A stretch of DNA of 64,000 nucleotides from Rotaria macrura (GCA_900239685.1 OENT01000099.1:124001-188000), one strand, 5' to 3'; positions 49,389 to 63,640 are shown, numbered from the stretch's first letter. A program made the numbers and translations. Notes: generated by a model not told the origin, from the sequence alone.

Positions 49389-50678
49389 ATAAAAAATAAA
49401 TATAGGTTAATTTAACCGTTGCTTTGTTATTCAAAAGTCTTCCATCGTGAATTTCGAATTTTGAATGAATGAACGTTATTTAGATAAATAAAAAAGCTCA
49501 CGGATCTTTTAATAACTTAATAAAACTCGAAGAATTTTTAGTGTACTTCTCAGGGTAACATTCACTATTTTTTCTTGTATAATAAATCGATGATGTTAGT
49601 AATCGATCATCAAGTCTTACCGATTCAAGTATTTATCGTGTTTTTTTTAATACTTCAAATCTAACTTTAAATATCATTCAGAAACAGTTATACGCGAACT
49701 TATTTTACCGAATATGTATGAGTGGCGATCAAATATATATATGCATTGGTTTCAAACTAAGATACAGAAATTTATATGGTTATAGATTTAAATTATTATC
49801 TTAAACTTCAGTAGTATTCTACTTCGCAATAATTAGGATGAGTATTTTCGAAAAAATAAAACGACATCGAATCATGAGCTTCAAATTGTTTCTTGACAAG
49901 TTTTCTTAAGAGCAGCTAGATTTTTCGTGAAAAGTCTGTTGACAGCATGTAGTAGAACGTTAGTAACTTTTGATTGTCTAAGAATTTTTTACAAACTGAT
50001 TGATATGAATAAATGAAGTTCAGTGAATGATTCTGATGAACCGCAGAAAATTTAAATTATTCAATGTTATCAGATTTCGAAACTTTTCAAGTGATTCTAA
50101 GAAATAGTGTCATGATTCGATGTAGTTCAAGTTTTTCTTCAAATAGCATTAACAACCACAGATCCCCTATCTAGTTCTTACTGTAAATTATAAAGAAAAT
50201 ACTAATATTGGTTTTCATATGAAATACATATCACTTCAGTATATATCCACCTAGAATGGGTGTGGGTGCAGATGAGCACGAAAGAAGACAAAACACCCAC
50301 ACCCTTAGTACCGTTGGATTATTATTCTGTAACTTTTAATGTTGGATTGAATATTCCATGTAGTATGGGTTTGTAGTGAATCATGTCAAATCTGAATTGT
50401 ATTTGACAACTGAAGGTCTGCACACGAATCAGAGTGAGGATAAGAGTATAGATATTAGTGTAGAGTATTTCGTTTTTCACATGTTCATTAAGACATACTC
50501 TTAGTTCATATCCTGATTATTTCTGTACATCAATCAGTTTTTATCATGTACTGTTATTCTTCAGTAAGATTCTTCGGCGTTCATGTTAATGATCTATGTA
50601 AGTAAATCATGCAATTTTATACGAGTACTTTATTCGAATTATGTCTTTTAATGAATTAAGTAAAAAATAGCAATAGAA
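49389..50678. other. Spacer between MRPL17 and RNF213
   Basis: About 1.3 kb, AT-rich. It contains an 11-bp-stem hairpin at about 50259-50309 (GGGTGTGGGTG and CACCCACACCC). No gene is seen; it holds the convergent 3' ends of MRPL17 and RNF213. Confidence 0.45.
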
Positions 50679-51119
50679 TCACACTCGAATCTTCGGTTTA
50701 TCTCCTTTTTTATCAATGATAACTTTTGGAGCTGTTGTCGATCTAGCTGTTGTATTGAACCATGTCTGAACTTTTTGTCGTTGTCCTTCTACGGTTTGAA
50801 TATCTAATAATTTTTGTTGTTGTCGTGATTTATTGTTCATTTGTTGTCTCGTTTCTAAACCTCTTAGAACGACATAAGTATGTTGAAGGAGAATGTCATC
50901 ATCAACTTGAAAAGTTTCAAGATCAATATCGCTCACACGATCACTCCATAAATCGGTTCGTTCAAGATAAAGTTGGAGTGGAACATCAAGACTAACATTA
51001 GCATTTAATACACGAATCATTAATCGTTTAAGCATTGAAATCCAAGCATCAATACTTTTCAATGATTCAGCTATTGTTTCTTTTTCAAATGTCTTACGAG
51101 TAAAGCCAATTATAACACG
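50679..51119 (-). CDS. In-frame continuation of RNF213 past a TAA stop
   Basis: Directly after the stop at 51120-51122 the same frame stays open for 146 codons, ending at a TAA... stop at 50679. The sequence keeps protein-like character: RVIIGFTRKTFEKETIAES, then KSIDAWISMLKRLMIRVLN, then SDIDLETFQVDDDILLQHTYVV, and a Gln-rich basic tail. RNF213 proteins have a C-terminal domain here, so this looks like the natural C-terminus cut off by one stop. A sequencing or assembly error, a recent disabling mutation, or translation read-through are all possible. Confidence 0.6.
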   Translation of the reverse strand, partial: RVIIGFTRKTFEKETIAESLKSIDAWISMLKRLMIRVLNANVSLDVPLQLYLERTDLWSDRVSDIDLETFQVDDDILLQHTYVVLRGLETRQQMNNKSRQQQKLLDIQTVEGQRQKVQTWFNTTARSTTAPKVIIDKKGDKPKIRV

Positions 51120-54100
51120 TTATCGTTCTTCATCTGAAAATGTTTCTTCCGCAAGTTCTTTTTTCACATAAGCTCGTAAAACTTGATCAAAGGCATATTC
51201 TTCAATCATTTCATACAAATCAATTATATATTGTAATTGAATTGCCGAAAAAGGCGGTCGACGAAGAATATTATCGTTTAAACAAGCATGTGCTTGAATA
51301 TGTTGTTCGACGAATGTTTGAATTGTTGTTATTTCTGTAGCGTTCTCTCGTACACTATTTCGTAAATAGGTAAAAACATAGTCAAGTGAACCAAGATAAT
51401 TGAGAATGTCATCGTTACTCATTCCTTTGAGAAGACTTTGTAGTTTAGTTCGTTCATCGTTAGGCAATTGCTGTTGTTTGATATGAGCACGTACATCATT
51501 GATAAGGGATGTATTTTCACCATATAATTCAAACTGATAATTGAGAAAGCGCAATTTATCGGTATCAATTAATACTAAAGAACTGATCATATTTCGAAGT
51601 GTCATTTCTATTTCTTCATAATCATAGATGATATCCTTGCTTTTTCCATACTGATAGTTCAGAACTAGACTATCATCGACTAATTTTTGACTTAATTCGT
51701 TTCGATCGAGACGGAGAATATTTTCTAGCCGAATAGATTGAAGTGGTACTTGTTTGTGTTTTATTTCTGTATTCATATGTTCGATTGTACTATGAAAATA
51801 GTTGACTATTTCATTCTGCAATTCTGCTATAGTTTTGATTGATGCAGCAAGCAGAAGGCTACTTTCATCTTTCGATGTATTCAATAAGAGTGTTGCAATA
51901 CTAGTACTCTCGGCAAAATTTTCTTTTGGAATAGTTAATTCGAATTTAGGTGTTTGGCATCCATAACGAACTTCTTTTAAATCCAATGCATACCAAGCAT
52001 GTAAAAATTGGTCATAATATTGTTTTATTATATGTTGATCATTACCCATTGTTAAATAATGAATAATTTTCTTTTCAGCTGCATCATATCTTTTGATTCG
52101 ATAATTGAGTTTCTCAATGAGATAATTAGTGAAGGTAATAATTGGATAAAGATGTTGAATATTGATATAATCATTGAAACGTTTCAGAAGAAATACAGTG
52201 ACTGGATAAGATTTTTCAGCATACGGAAGTGTTTGCATTTTCAAAATGAATTCATCCAATAGATTCGAAGTATGAAATGTTGTGACATTGAAAAGATTTA
52301 AAAGAGGAAAACGTTTTTCATCTTCAAATAACTCATCAATGAAGCTATCCAGTGACGGTTTCGAATCACGTTCTTGAATAAATTGAGTATAGACTTTTTT
52401 ATATTCAGCTATTTCATTAGTTATTGAATCGATATGTGCGAAAATGATCTTTTGTTCAATTGTTGTTTCCAGTTGAACAACATTTTGGTTTGTATTCATT
52501 TGACCCCGGATAGTCAAGTCATTGCTAATAAGATGATTGAGAAGTTTGTATAACCAAATATAACATTGCTGATTATCTGTCGTTGATTGCGCAAGAAGCG
52601 CATAGTCTTTTTCAAAAAAATCACGAAAATGTGTAGTTGTTTTCAGTTTAAGACGTTGTTTCAAATCATCATCAGTCAAAATGTTGAGATCGTGCAAAAA
52701 AAGTAGAAGACCATGTGTAAGCAAGTGAATAAAACGAAACGAAATGGGTCGATTTAAGTGGTCAGGCTTTTCAGCAATGGTACTCGTTTCATGAGTCTTC
52801 ACATTATGATATCCAAGACGAACTGTCTGATTGTATCTATTGATATGTTGATCGATTACTTGAAAGCCTTCGGGAATGGACATTTTGATTTGAGGAGGAT
52901 CGCGTTGAATTAGAACGTTGTATCGTTCGGCACCGATAGGTTTTTTGCATAATGTACATAGGTTTCGATCGTTTGGAATTCCACAATCCTGAAAGTAGAA
53001 CATCCACGGACATTCGCGTGAACATTGAAAAATAAATTTGCCTCCATCATGAATCACGCCTCGATTGAGACGATCTTGAACTTGGTTACGTACATCCATC
53101 ATTTGAGTAATGACAGGATCGCTGACCATCATGCCAGGCAAGCAGATGGTCGAAAAATGTTGAATGTAATTGTTAGGTACCTGTCGTTGATTATTAAATA
53201 GAACATTTCCAAGGTAAGTTATTTGTGGTAGTGATTTAAAGGATATGAATACAGCGACGATATTTAAAGCAACTAATCGTTTATGAATTTCGTTCGGTGT
53301 CATGGTAGCGTGAAGACGGAAATAAGAGTTTTCCGAAAAATTCGAACATATCGAAACAAGAAATCGATGTCCTAATGATGAGAAGGAGCGGGTTAAATCT
53401 TGGCTCAAACCCTGTTGAATAAGCTGAATAAATGTCTCGTCAACGTCCGCCTTTGGTTGAATAAAACGACTGTAGTATTGGATAAACCAACAAAGAAAAG
53501 CATAAGTTAATTTCTGTGACGTACTACATTGATGAACTATTTGGCGCAAATCATTCATTTTGTCAACCTCATTAAAAGCTTGACTAACTCGTTTAAATTC
53601 TTCATGACATTCAAAAAGTGGAGTTGGTAGAATAAGAGTTCTGCGAATATGTTGAGCTTGTAGATCTCGAGGACGTTGTATAAATGGTTTAATCCAAATT
53701 ATATTACGATTGGCGTAGAGCTCGCGCATGTCATTTAGATTGAGTCCTGATATTTGTAGCATTTGTTTAAAAATAAACAATTTAAGAGTTGAACAAAATG
53801 GAGTATTTATGTTTGTCAATAGTTGATCAATTTTGGGAAGAACATCTTGTCGACTATCAGCATTCAAAGCAAATGCGTATATTTGAGTGTAATATTTGAG
53901 CCACGCAAGCATTCCAATTAATTTTAAATTATTTGCTTTATCTATATTTTGAATTTCACGTAAGTTCTGTTCGAAATGTATGTAATGTTCAGTTAGTTGT
54001 TGATCGATTTCATCCCTTCCAGCATCCCGCATTAAATTCATATGAAGTCTATTTACCATTAGTCGTTCTACTTTACATATGTTATTATTTGCTAATTTTA

Positions 54101-57100
54101 AAAAATGATTAAATTGTTCATATTCTTCATTCAAAACTAGATTTCCATAGTTTTCTTTCAATGTTGAAAGTATATCAAGCTTTCGATCAATATATGTGAA
54201 GATTTTGGCTGAAAAATACCATAGATCATTATCATTTTTATTCATTAGAACCAATATTTCACCATATGATTCACCATTATCAGCTAACCAATCTTTCAAA
54301 AATTCAACTTCGAGTTTGATCAATGTTCGATGAAAAACATTTTCATCCACCATTGCCGATTCGGCTTTGATAATGTTTCGTAAGTCAATAATGAAATTAT
54401 GAATTGATTGACATGAACCAAATGTGGCGTCAAATCCTTTCTTACAGACAGTTTTGAAAACATCAAGTGCTTTAACAGGTAACAAAGCATTAAGACAACG
54501 AATAAGACTAATAAACGAACGCAGTTTCTCTAAATTATTGACCCAATAGGATGGTAAATCACGAATACCTTGTGCTATTAAACTGTAGGTTGTTGTAATT
54601 TTTTGAATACTATTTGCACGATTGATAATCGATGATGAAAGAATAAATTCAATCAAATTCATTAAACCAGTTTCGATCATCGGATTACCTTGACATTTAA
54701 GTATCCATTTATCCTCAATTGTCGTTGTTAGTGGTGGAAGCTGGTAGAATTGTTCATTCGCTATAACGAGTGAATAAAATTTCGAAGACCTGATTTTGTC
54801 AGTAGGATTTTCGATTAGTTGCTTATGAATTTCATTAAGAATTTCTTCTTCACCAATCAGTCGTAAACTAATTTCAAATAATCGAAGAATTTCTGTAAAT
54901 TCGACATGTTGTTCAAGAAACAATCGTATGTTTGGCTCCAACGAACGAGTTGGATTGCTGGTCAGAAGATCAAAAGCAAATTTTGGTGAAAGACGAATGT
55001 TTGTCTCGATCAGATGCAGGGCAAGTTGATCATGAAAATAAAACTCGAAGAATTGTGGATCACTGAAGACAAGCTCCATAAACTGTTCACCATAAACACT
55101 TGTCGTTTTCATTTCATTGATGACAAAATTGAAATGACCGAGGGACTCATTGTTATGATCTTCTATTTGTCGAAGTTTGTCTCGGATAGTTCGAATATTC
55201 TCATATTCGAATTCTGCACAAGGTAATTTGAGATCGAAAGAAAGCTGAATTTCAATCATATCACGATTCACTATTGTTAAGTCGATCTTTTCAAGTGATG
55301 TTGTCAAACAGTCTCTCCATAATTTCGATAAATATTCTTTAGCATTTTTATCTTTGACAGTCGCGATGAATTCATATGCATTTATGAAATTATGTGTTTC
55401 GAGATGGGCCAAAAGAAGACAGAGATATGTTTCGTGAAAAGCTGAAATCGTTGATTGAAAAGCGTCAGAAAATGATCGAGCGCTAGCGATCATTATACCA
55501 TTTGTCAGGAGATCGAATCGCCAATCATTAAACCGTTTAGTATCAGATATTTCAATTTTATGAATTAATATCATAAAATTCTCTTCCAATATCGAACGCA
55601 GATGAAGTTCGTTCGATGTTGAATTATCATTATGTTGAATAATTTGTTGAAAAATTCTATGACGTCTAGTATTAATTTGTCCTTCATCATTTTTATTCAA
55701 AACAGTATAGCGGAATTTTGATAGACACCGATCGACGAGATCATCAAATGTACATTCATTAAGAGAATAATGCGGATGTAGAATTAGATCATGATATGAA
55801 CGGTTTTCTAGTATATTCTTTGGGATAAAAACATGAGTATTAAGATCGTTAATCATATCAGCAGGCCAATCAGTAAATAAAACGTCATTGGTTATTTGAT
55901 TGAGTAGATTCCGTTGCAAATGAAATATTAACCAAACACATCGATTACTTGTATGCACCTGCTCATTGAGTAAAACATGTTTTAGCGAGAGAATATGTTT
56001 ATGCTCACTATGAAAATCAACTCGAATCAGAAGCAGACGAATATTTGTCGATGATTGGTAATGCCGTTTGATTTTATTGGTCAATTCAAACTCTGTCTTG
56101 AAAGTACTCAATTTGATTTCTTCAACACCGTCTGGCAATGCATTAATCATGTGAAAATATTGTGTATATGTATAAATAATACGATCAATCATGTTAATAT
56201 TGTTTGCAAATGATTGCTCAATAAGTTTTGCCAAACTAATAGACTCATGAACTTCATAATATAGATCGATTAATTTTTTATTCTCAGGACTTGACTGAAG
56301 AGAAAGAACCAGAGGTAGATCAAATGAACTTGTGCGAAGCAACTTCGTTTGACAATGATTAATCACATCTTCACGTCTTTTGTCTGCTTCTTCACCATCG
56401 ATAGCTATGTTTAATTGTTCAAAGGTCAAAATGACAAGATTACAAATTTGATCTTGACTATAGTCGACAAATAAATGTTGCATTAAGGGAAAATGTTTTC
56501 CAAGATTCTTTGGTAGCAAAGTTTCAAGCCAAATATGTAAGTCATTAGCTATTGATAGATGCAATGGATGAATTAAAGATTCAATATCGATCAAATGTTT
56601 TTCGAAGCGATTAAGGAACGGTGGATCACATTTATCTAAATCTCGTTTATGAATAAATACAACGCAATAAAAATCATTATTAACCAAACAACGTGGATGA
56701 TAAAGTGCACCTAAAGCAATACGACAATATTTTTTTCTTGCTGACACTGCAAAATTTTGATTGAAAAGATCATAGAGATTGTCGTATACGTGACCCATTT
56801 GACGCATGATCAAAGTAATGTTGGTCTCAGCATATAGAATAACATCCATCAGAACTCGATAGTTGTATTGTTCGGCATAGGTATTTCCGGAAAGAAGATC
56901 ACCAGGAAAAGAACTACCTACCAGTGTACGTACCACCACTTTTTGCTTCTGTTGATGAACGTTAATGAAACGTTCAACATAATCGATTGCACTTTCACTA
57001 TCCGCTATAAGCATCAGATATCGACCACTACGATTACTAAGACTCTGATCGAGAAGAAAGTTAAAAGACGGGCGAGCATACTCGTTACAGATATTTTGTT

Positions 57101-60100
57101 TATTCATAGATTGACAAAAATGTTGCCAGAGTAGCGATGATCCATCAAGAACACCATCGAAATTGACTTTTAGTTGCCGTCGTATGATTTCGTATTTGTT
57201 CGTTTCAATGTTCAATATCATTAAATCACGAACAATACCTTTAATAAGTGAATAATAATCACGAAGACCAAAATAATTTTCATGTTCTGTCTGCATTTTT
57301 TTCAAATTTTCATACAGATCAAAATAAGCTTGAGCAAGACTTTCAATAATCGTTGGCTCAAGTTGTATTCTTTGCCTTTGTAATTCATGCTGCATGCTGT
57401 CAAAAATTGTTTTACCGGTTAGTATTAGGTCTTTAACATCTGGATCTGGAGTCGATAAGTAGAGAGCTCGATTCATTTTTGAAGCATCGAGTCTCCAATT
57501 AGATATGCCAACAAATCCATATTGATTATTTTCAATTTCAAGTTCAGCATGTAAAACTTTCAATGGATTATGTGGAGAAAGTTCTGCAAGGCCGATTTCA
57601 TCGAAAACGATCACTGGTAACAGTTCAGACTGACTTTTGATTCCAACATAATTTGCCGCACGCTCAAAAACCTTGATAATACTTTCAGAGGTACAGTTTT
57701 GGGAACCTTGAAAAGAGACAGCCACGAGTTCGGGCAATGTTTGAAAGTATGGATCTCTTGATTTTTTGCCTTTGAGATTGCTGATTACAATTTGAACGGC
57801 CGATGATTTACTGCTGCCAGGTTTGCCACACAAGAAGAGAGGTATACGATTGACAATGCAAGCAAAAAGAACGAATATGTTGTCGCGTAGTGCTCGATTA
57901 AGAGCTGTACCAGATGGTAATTCCATCTTTTCATCGATTAATTTCCTTTGTTCAGATTCAAGAATGTTTTTAGTCAAGTAGTTAGGAGCCTTCTTAATAT
58001 TTGGATTTTCTTGGGCCATTATCGATTGCATTGAATTGATATATAGGTCATGCAGTTCAACAGAACGCAATCGAAAATAATAACAAAGTAGTAAGGCAAT
58101 TAAACTTGCTCGACGTACAATCGAATCCGATTTTTTCTGTGATCCACTTATTTTAGAACGGTGACTCAATGAATCAAGAAACCAATTATAGAGACGACAA
58201 AATCGAGCAACATCTCGAAGACTCACACTGCTAGCGTCTTCAAGATTTCGAAAAAAGTTTTGAGAGTTAGCAACAAGATCAACAGTAAGGTTGAAGATCT
58301 TCGAATCAGACGAGAGATCACGACATGCGTTCAACATCGTCCTAATGTACGCTCGTTCAGTTATTTCATTTAGATATCCATAGTCCCAAATATATTCGAG
58401 CATGGTCTCCGGAATGGGTACTACTGTGTATAAGAGACGGCGATCGGTGCCAGCCCAAAGAAGTTTCTGGATTTCATAGCAATTTTTCCTTAATCCAATT
58501 TGAGCATCTTCATTAAGTAAAATTTTAGTTGTTTTATTGCGTCGTGGATTGCAGGCGCCTAAGAAAACCATGTTAGATGGCAATCGTTCGCCGAGGAGGC
58601 TTCTTTCGCATATGATTTCTTTGAGAAGCCCTATATTACTTGTTGTATTGAACTCATCAAAAAAGACCCATAACCGTTTATTGTGTGTTTGACATTCTTG
58701 AGCGTGTCGTATATAGGTTTGTACTATTTCAATGATTTTGTCGACTTGAACACCTGCATGCATGCGGAAAACTTCCAGGTCATCGTTTAGGACTTTTTGA
58801 CATAAGAAATGAATCAAAGCCGTTTTTCCACAACCTGAAAAAGAAGGTGATTTAAAGAAAGAATGTCGTCATATAAACTATTATTTTACCGGTCTCGCCC
58901 ATAATTAAAACTGGAATTCCACTTTGCACTCGCATATATATAAGAAGCATTTTAAGGAAATTATCTGGTGTAAGAACATAATCGTTTTTCAGTCTTTCTG
59001 CAATGTCAATCTGAAATGTCATAATATCAACATGCTCGAATGATTTAGGTCGAATAAGAATGTCATTGGTAGGGCATTGCCTGCATTGCCGCTCTTGAAT
59101 CTCATATTGTCGAAAGCATTTTGGGCAAATTGATTGGTTAAAATATTTCTTTGAAAGTGATGCCAACTTCATAAAGAATTCTGTATGATTAAGAGTTGTA
59201 TAATCAGGAAACATGAAATTTTCAGCAACATCTTTCTTTTGTCCTATTGCTTGATTATATATTTTGAAATATTCAATAAGTGCGGGAGGAACATCAGCCG
59301 ATCGTTTATAAATGAAGAGTGGTTCATCAGTTGCTGTGAACATTAATGTGAAAGGTTGCATTTTGTCCCATCGAATAATAGCATCACTGAACTCTAGTGA
59401 TGTGTTAGTGGCAACTGATCGTTGTTGTTTGCGAACAGTCTCGACTGAGAGAGAAGTGAATTGATTAGAAGATCGAAGCAATGTTTGAACAAGATTCATA
59501 CGAAGTTCTCGTCGAGGAACATATTCAACAAGAAAATAACCGCAACGAGAAAAGCCAGTAAATAAATGATAGAAGACGGCAATGAAAATCGATAGTTGAG
59601 TCCAAGTAATGAAATCAGCATCTTTATTTTGAAGAAAATGGTCTCGAAATAGACGAGAACATTGAACTGCATTGAGTTTTTTAAAATTCGATGGATTAAC
59701 GTTGTTCTTTGTGATGACTCCACTAACGATTTCCTGCAAATAGTTGGCCACCGTCTGAGCTTCTACACTATTCACATCGAGATTGGTCCAATCGACACGA
59801 TCGATATGTGCCAATGGTTTGATATGCTGAAAAAACGAAATTTCATTTAGAGTAGACTGAGGTGATGCATCAAGTTCGATATAAACTGAAGTGTCTGCTG
59901 GAATTGAAACAGCTACTTGTTCTAAACGAAAACTTCTGAACAAAAGTAGACAATAAAGAATTTCATTCAGCTGTTGACTATTATAGATTGATCCAATATC
60001 AAGATGAATTGCTGCTTTTTGAAGTTGAGAATGTTTGGAGCGAAATCTTTCTGCCAATCTATCAACATGGAAATCACCGCAAATTGGAAATTTGATGTAA

Positions 60101-63100
60101 TTCTTCCTCGATTGTTGAATAGCGTGCCGAATAATAGTCGATTTTCCTAGACCAGTGATCCGTGATGTGATCAATTTACAATCACAAATCATTTGTTCAA
60201 TAGTTTTTAAAAAATCCGCCTTGCTTAATAATTCATAGTCGCGTAACACACTGAGGATTTTCATTGATTGCAGTCCATTAATCATCTGTTGTTGTATTGC
60301 TGTCGTTGTTATAACAATACCCATTCGAAAAAAGTGCCGTGGTTTCTCTTCGATCAAAGAGTGTAACAGACGATTAAACTGATCTTGAATCGACTGTGAA
60401 AGAAGTTCAGGTCGGATGAGTTGATGGCATGATTGCGAATAAAAACAGCGGTAAATGAATGCACGTATCTGAATCCAATTCGTGTGCTGAGTACAATAGA
60501 AAATGTGATGAGCTGAGGGTGGGGTCTTCGTCTGCGAAAATAGTGAAAGAATAGCACGAAGAACACCATCATTTGTTGTTTCGACAAGAAGACATTTTTT
60601 ATTTTTTGGATTTTCTTCTTGTGAATTAGACGTTTGTTCTTTTCGAGAGAGTACACGTCCAAGATATTCTAGCCGTTTGTGTGGTTCTGATGGTCTGACA
60701 TGTGGTTGTTCGATGGAACTTGGATCAATATCAATAAATTTGATAAGATGATAACCTGGATGAGAAGAAGAAGAAGAAGAGCGATGATAGATATAGTTTT
60801 CGATTTCCCAAAATTGATCGGCTGAGAAATAAGTCAAACCAGTATATATCTTATACATAGTATATAATGTCGTTTCCCAGTCACTGAGCAAACTACTTAA
60901 GAATTTATTATTTTGTTCTAAATCAACATACAATCCATCACAGCACGAAAATATTTTCTTTTCACCAAGCTCTTCTGAAACAGATGGATGACCTGCTATA
61001 TATAAATTCGTCAGATTTTCAATAGTAGATTCAACAATGCTTGCAAACCCAATAAAATGACGTAGTCCTCTTTTCTCAACTTCTAATTCGGCTTCTGATA
61101 CATTTCTCTTATTGACGTTACTCGAATATTCAAGAAGACGTGCACGATCACGAAGTTCGCTTATATCGGAATATGTTATTTTTTGTTGTTTCCTTCCATT
61201 GTTTGTCGTTGTCTGCTGAGATGGAAGCTCCACATGGACATCAAATATTGTTTCATGATTTTCAATACGGATAAAGTAAACGGTAGACCTTTTTAGAATA
61301 TCAGAAATTCGACGTCGTTTTGATTGTTCTTTATCGGTTAGTTCCAAATGAATACATTTGATACTTGACAGTGCAAGAGAGGCTGACTCGAGACACTTTA
61401 GTATATTTTTGAATTGATCATTATTCCACACATCTGTGAAACAAGCAATGATATGCTCAAGTTGAAATGGAGTATCGCTCAGTTCCTTGTGTTTCTTTTT
61501 CATAGCAGCATAGGCAAGATCAATAAAGTTCTTGATTATAGCGAAGTCAAAAACGGTTTTTGTATTAATTAATGTTTCATCCCAATCATTGACAGCCTCT
61601 TGTAAATTGTAAACATCATCAGTTGTGAGTAAATGTAGAAAATCGAAGAGATCTGATGATGAATCGTAATAGGAGACGAACGTGAGAATCTTGTTTGGAA
61701 ATCGCTTCTCGATATTATTTTGATATTGCTCATAAATTGAAATACATTCTTCAACTGATGTGTTCTTATTGATGTTACAAATACTTTCAAACAAATTTGA
61801 ATCCCTTATAGCAGAAACTTTTGCGCTTAGTTGTTCAATGCCCCTACAGATATGTCGAATACGTAAATGATCTTTCCAAAATGAAACAATAGACAGAAGT
61901 TGTTGTAGAGCTGCTGGATCGAGTAATGGTTTAAGCAGTATGAGATCATTCTCTGCTTGTTGAATGTCAGGAAAAAGACAAGTAATATGTTCAATTGATA
62001 CTTTCTGTAGCGAAGCACATATGCGTTTTAATAGGCCATGAAATTGTTCAAGGATCTGAAAAGTCTGTTGAAGAATATCCATACATTCTCCGCTCGAAGG
62101 ATCAGTCGTTGTATTTGCCATATCAATTCGGATTTCATCAGGAGATACTATTAATGAAATCGTGATATTTTAAATGTATACGATATACGTGTCAAATACC
62201 TGGCTCATCTATTGTTGTCGTTGATCTATCCAAACTCCATAATTCATCTTCTATTTTTTGGTGTTGTTCCGTAGATTTTTGGACGGCTATCCAAAATAAA
62301 ATAAATTCAATGTGATATAGTTTCTTTCCCAGAAAAAGACACATTAAGTGTAAGAATGTTCTTAAAATTACCGTTGATTGCTATACGTTGGTCGAGAAAC
62401 ACTCGCCAACTCTGTATATTTGCGTATGGATTAAGCTTGTTAGCGAATGGGACAATATCTTTCAGCATTTTTGGGATTTCGATTGATTGAACATTTTCTC
62501 GTTGAAAACGATCATGCCAATCTTGGATCTGTGTGTGATATATATCTTTGTTGCTTGCATGTTGACAGTAGAAATTGAGACATGTCACTACTTTTTCAGT
62601 CACTTCCAATTTGGCTTCCATATTGCGATGAGTAGCATCGAACAGAGCATCGAGCGGAGAATTTTCTTCTTTGACTAAACTAACTAAAGCCCATATCTTA
62701 CGAACAACAGCTTTTTGTTCTACGTTGAAGTGTTCCCATACCCACAAATCTGGAGCCATAACACCGTTTGATTCCCATTTCTTCCATGCTGCATTCAAGT
62801 GGTTGATGGTTTGGGTGTAAATTGGAAGTGAATTCAATGATTCATTAAATAGAATAGCATAAGTGAAAGTATCCTGAGATGGATGATAAAATGTATCGTT
62901 AAGCGTTTCAGTGTCTGTTATTTTAATCAACGATACAGCAAGTGAAATCAAACCTTTCACCATTGTACTACTCCTGTTTTGTTGCTTATCGATGTTTATG
63001 AGATGAAATAATGGATTTTGATGATTTTGAATTTTTCTTAGAAGATAGTTGTGATATTCAAGTTGGTTTCTGAGGAATTTATCTTTGAAACAGTCAATAA

Positions 63101-63154
63101 ACTTTGCGTGTTGTATTGGATGTAAGCTGTCTCTGATCAAATCATAAATGTTTC
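51120..63154 (-). CDS. RNF213: RNF213 (mysterin)-like giant AAA+ protein, 5' incomplete
   Basis: Cytosolic dynein-like AAA+ motor with E3 ligase activity, linked in vertebrates to lipid droplets and anti-microbial ubiquitylation. Exons: 62372-63154 (5' partner not found), 62200-62286, 58890-62147 and 51120-58834, giving about 3946 residues to a TAA. Walker motifs are clear: a P-loop-like GLGKST near 60140; GETGCGKT across the 58834/58890 junction with Walker B LWVFFDEFN near 58675; GKPGSSKS near 57820 with Walker B VIVFDEIGLAEL near 57605. A Cys-pair cluster (CPKCF..CRQCP) lies near 59105. The E3 part has an RZ-type finger near 52945-53035 (CSRECPWMFYFQDCG..CTLCKKPIG), with Cys where His is usual. 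I find no C3HC4 RING. Human RNF213 is 5207 residues, so about 1000 N-terminal residues plus the C-terminal tail are missing from this frame. Confidence 0.93.
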
Positions 63155-63589
63155 CTACAAACAAACAAGAAAAATATGATAACATATTTACATCAACGTA
63201 CAGAAAGTATAACAGATAAAACTTTTCATCATGAAACTAATTCTTTAGTAACAGTCAAAAATGTTCCTTTCAAAAATGTCCCCAGTTTTTCGTCCCCATA
63301 GAAAATGTCCTTGAAATCTTGACCCTCACATAAATGTTCGCTGTAATCATGTCCTACGAAAACACGGTCCTTGATGTAATGTTTTTTTTTGGTTGATTAT
63401 TTATTTTTTATTGTTCGATTGAATGCTATTGACACAGATGACTCCTTAAGAAAAGAAATATATCGATGCATATATTCGTGATTTATTGTAGAGGATTGGA
63501 ATAGTCCAAAAAAAATTCAATAGGAACGAGAGAAAATTTCACATAACTGACAGTTGTTGTCAGTGTTTCTAAAAGCAAGGGCCCGCCTT

Positions 63590-63640
63590 TTTTACAAAGT
63601 GTCAAAGACCCTTGTGATGCTCATATGACACTTTGTTTTA
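63590..63640. repeat. Hairpin-forming inverted repeat
   Basis: ACAAAGTGTCA near 63594 pairs with TGACACTTTGT near 63627; a further ACACTTTG/CAAAGTGT pair follows to about 63666. Confidence 0.7.

Noticed and set aside
50259-50309. TGTGGG-like motif resembling the bdelloid telomere repeat
   Set aside because: Only one or two units, inside an 11-bp hairpin between two ordinary genes; not a telomere or a telomere relic.
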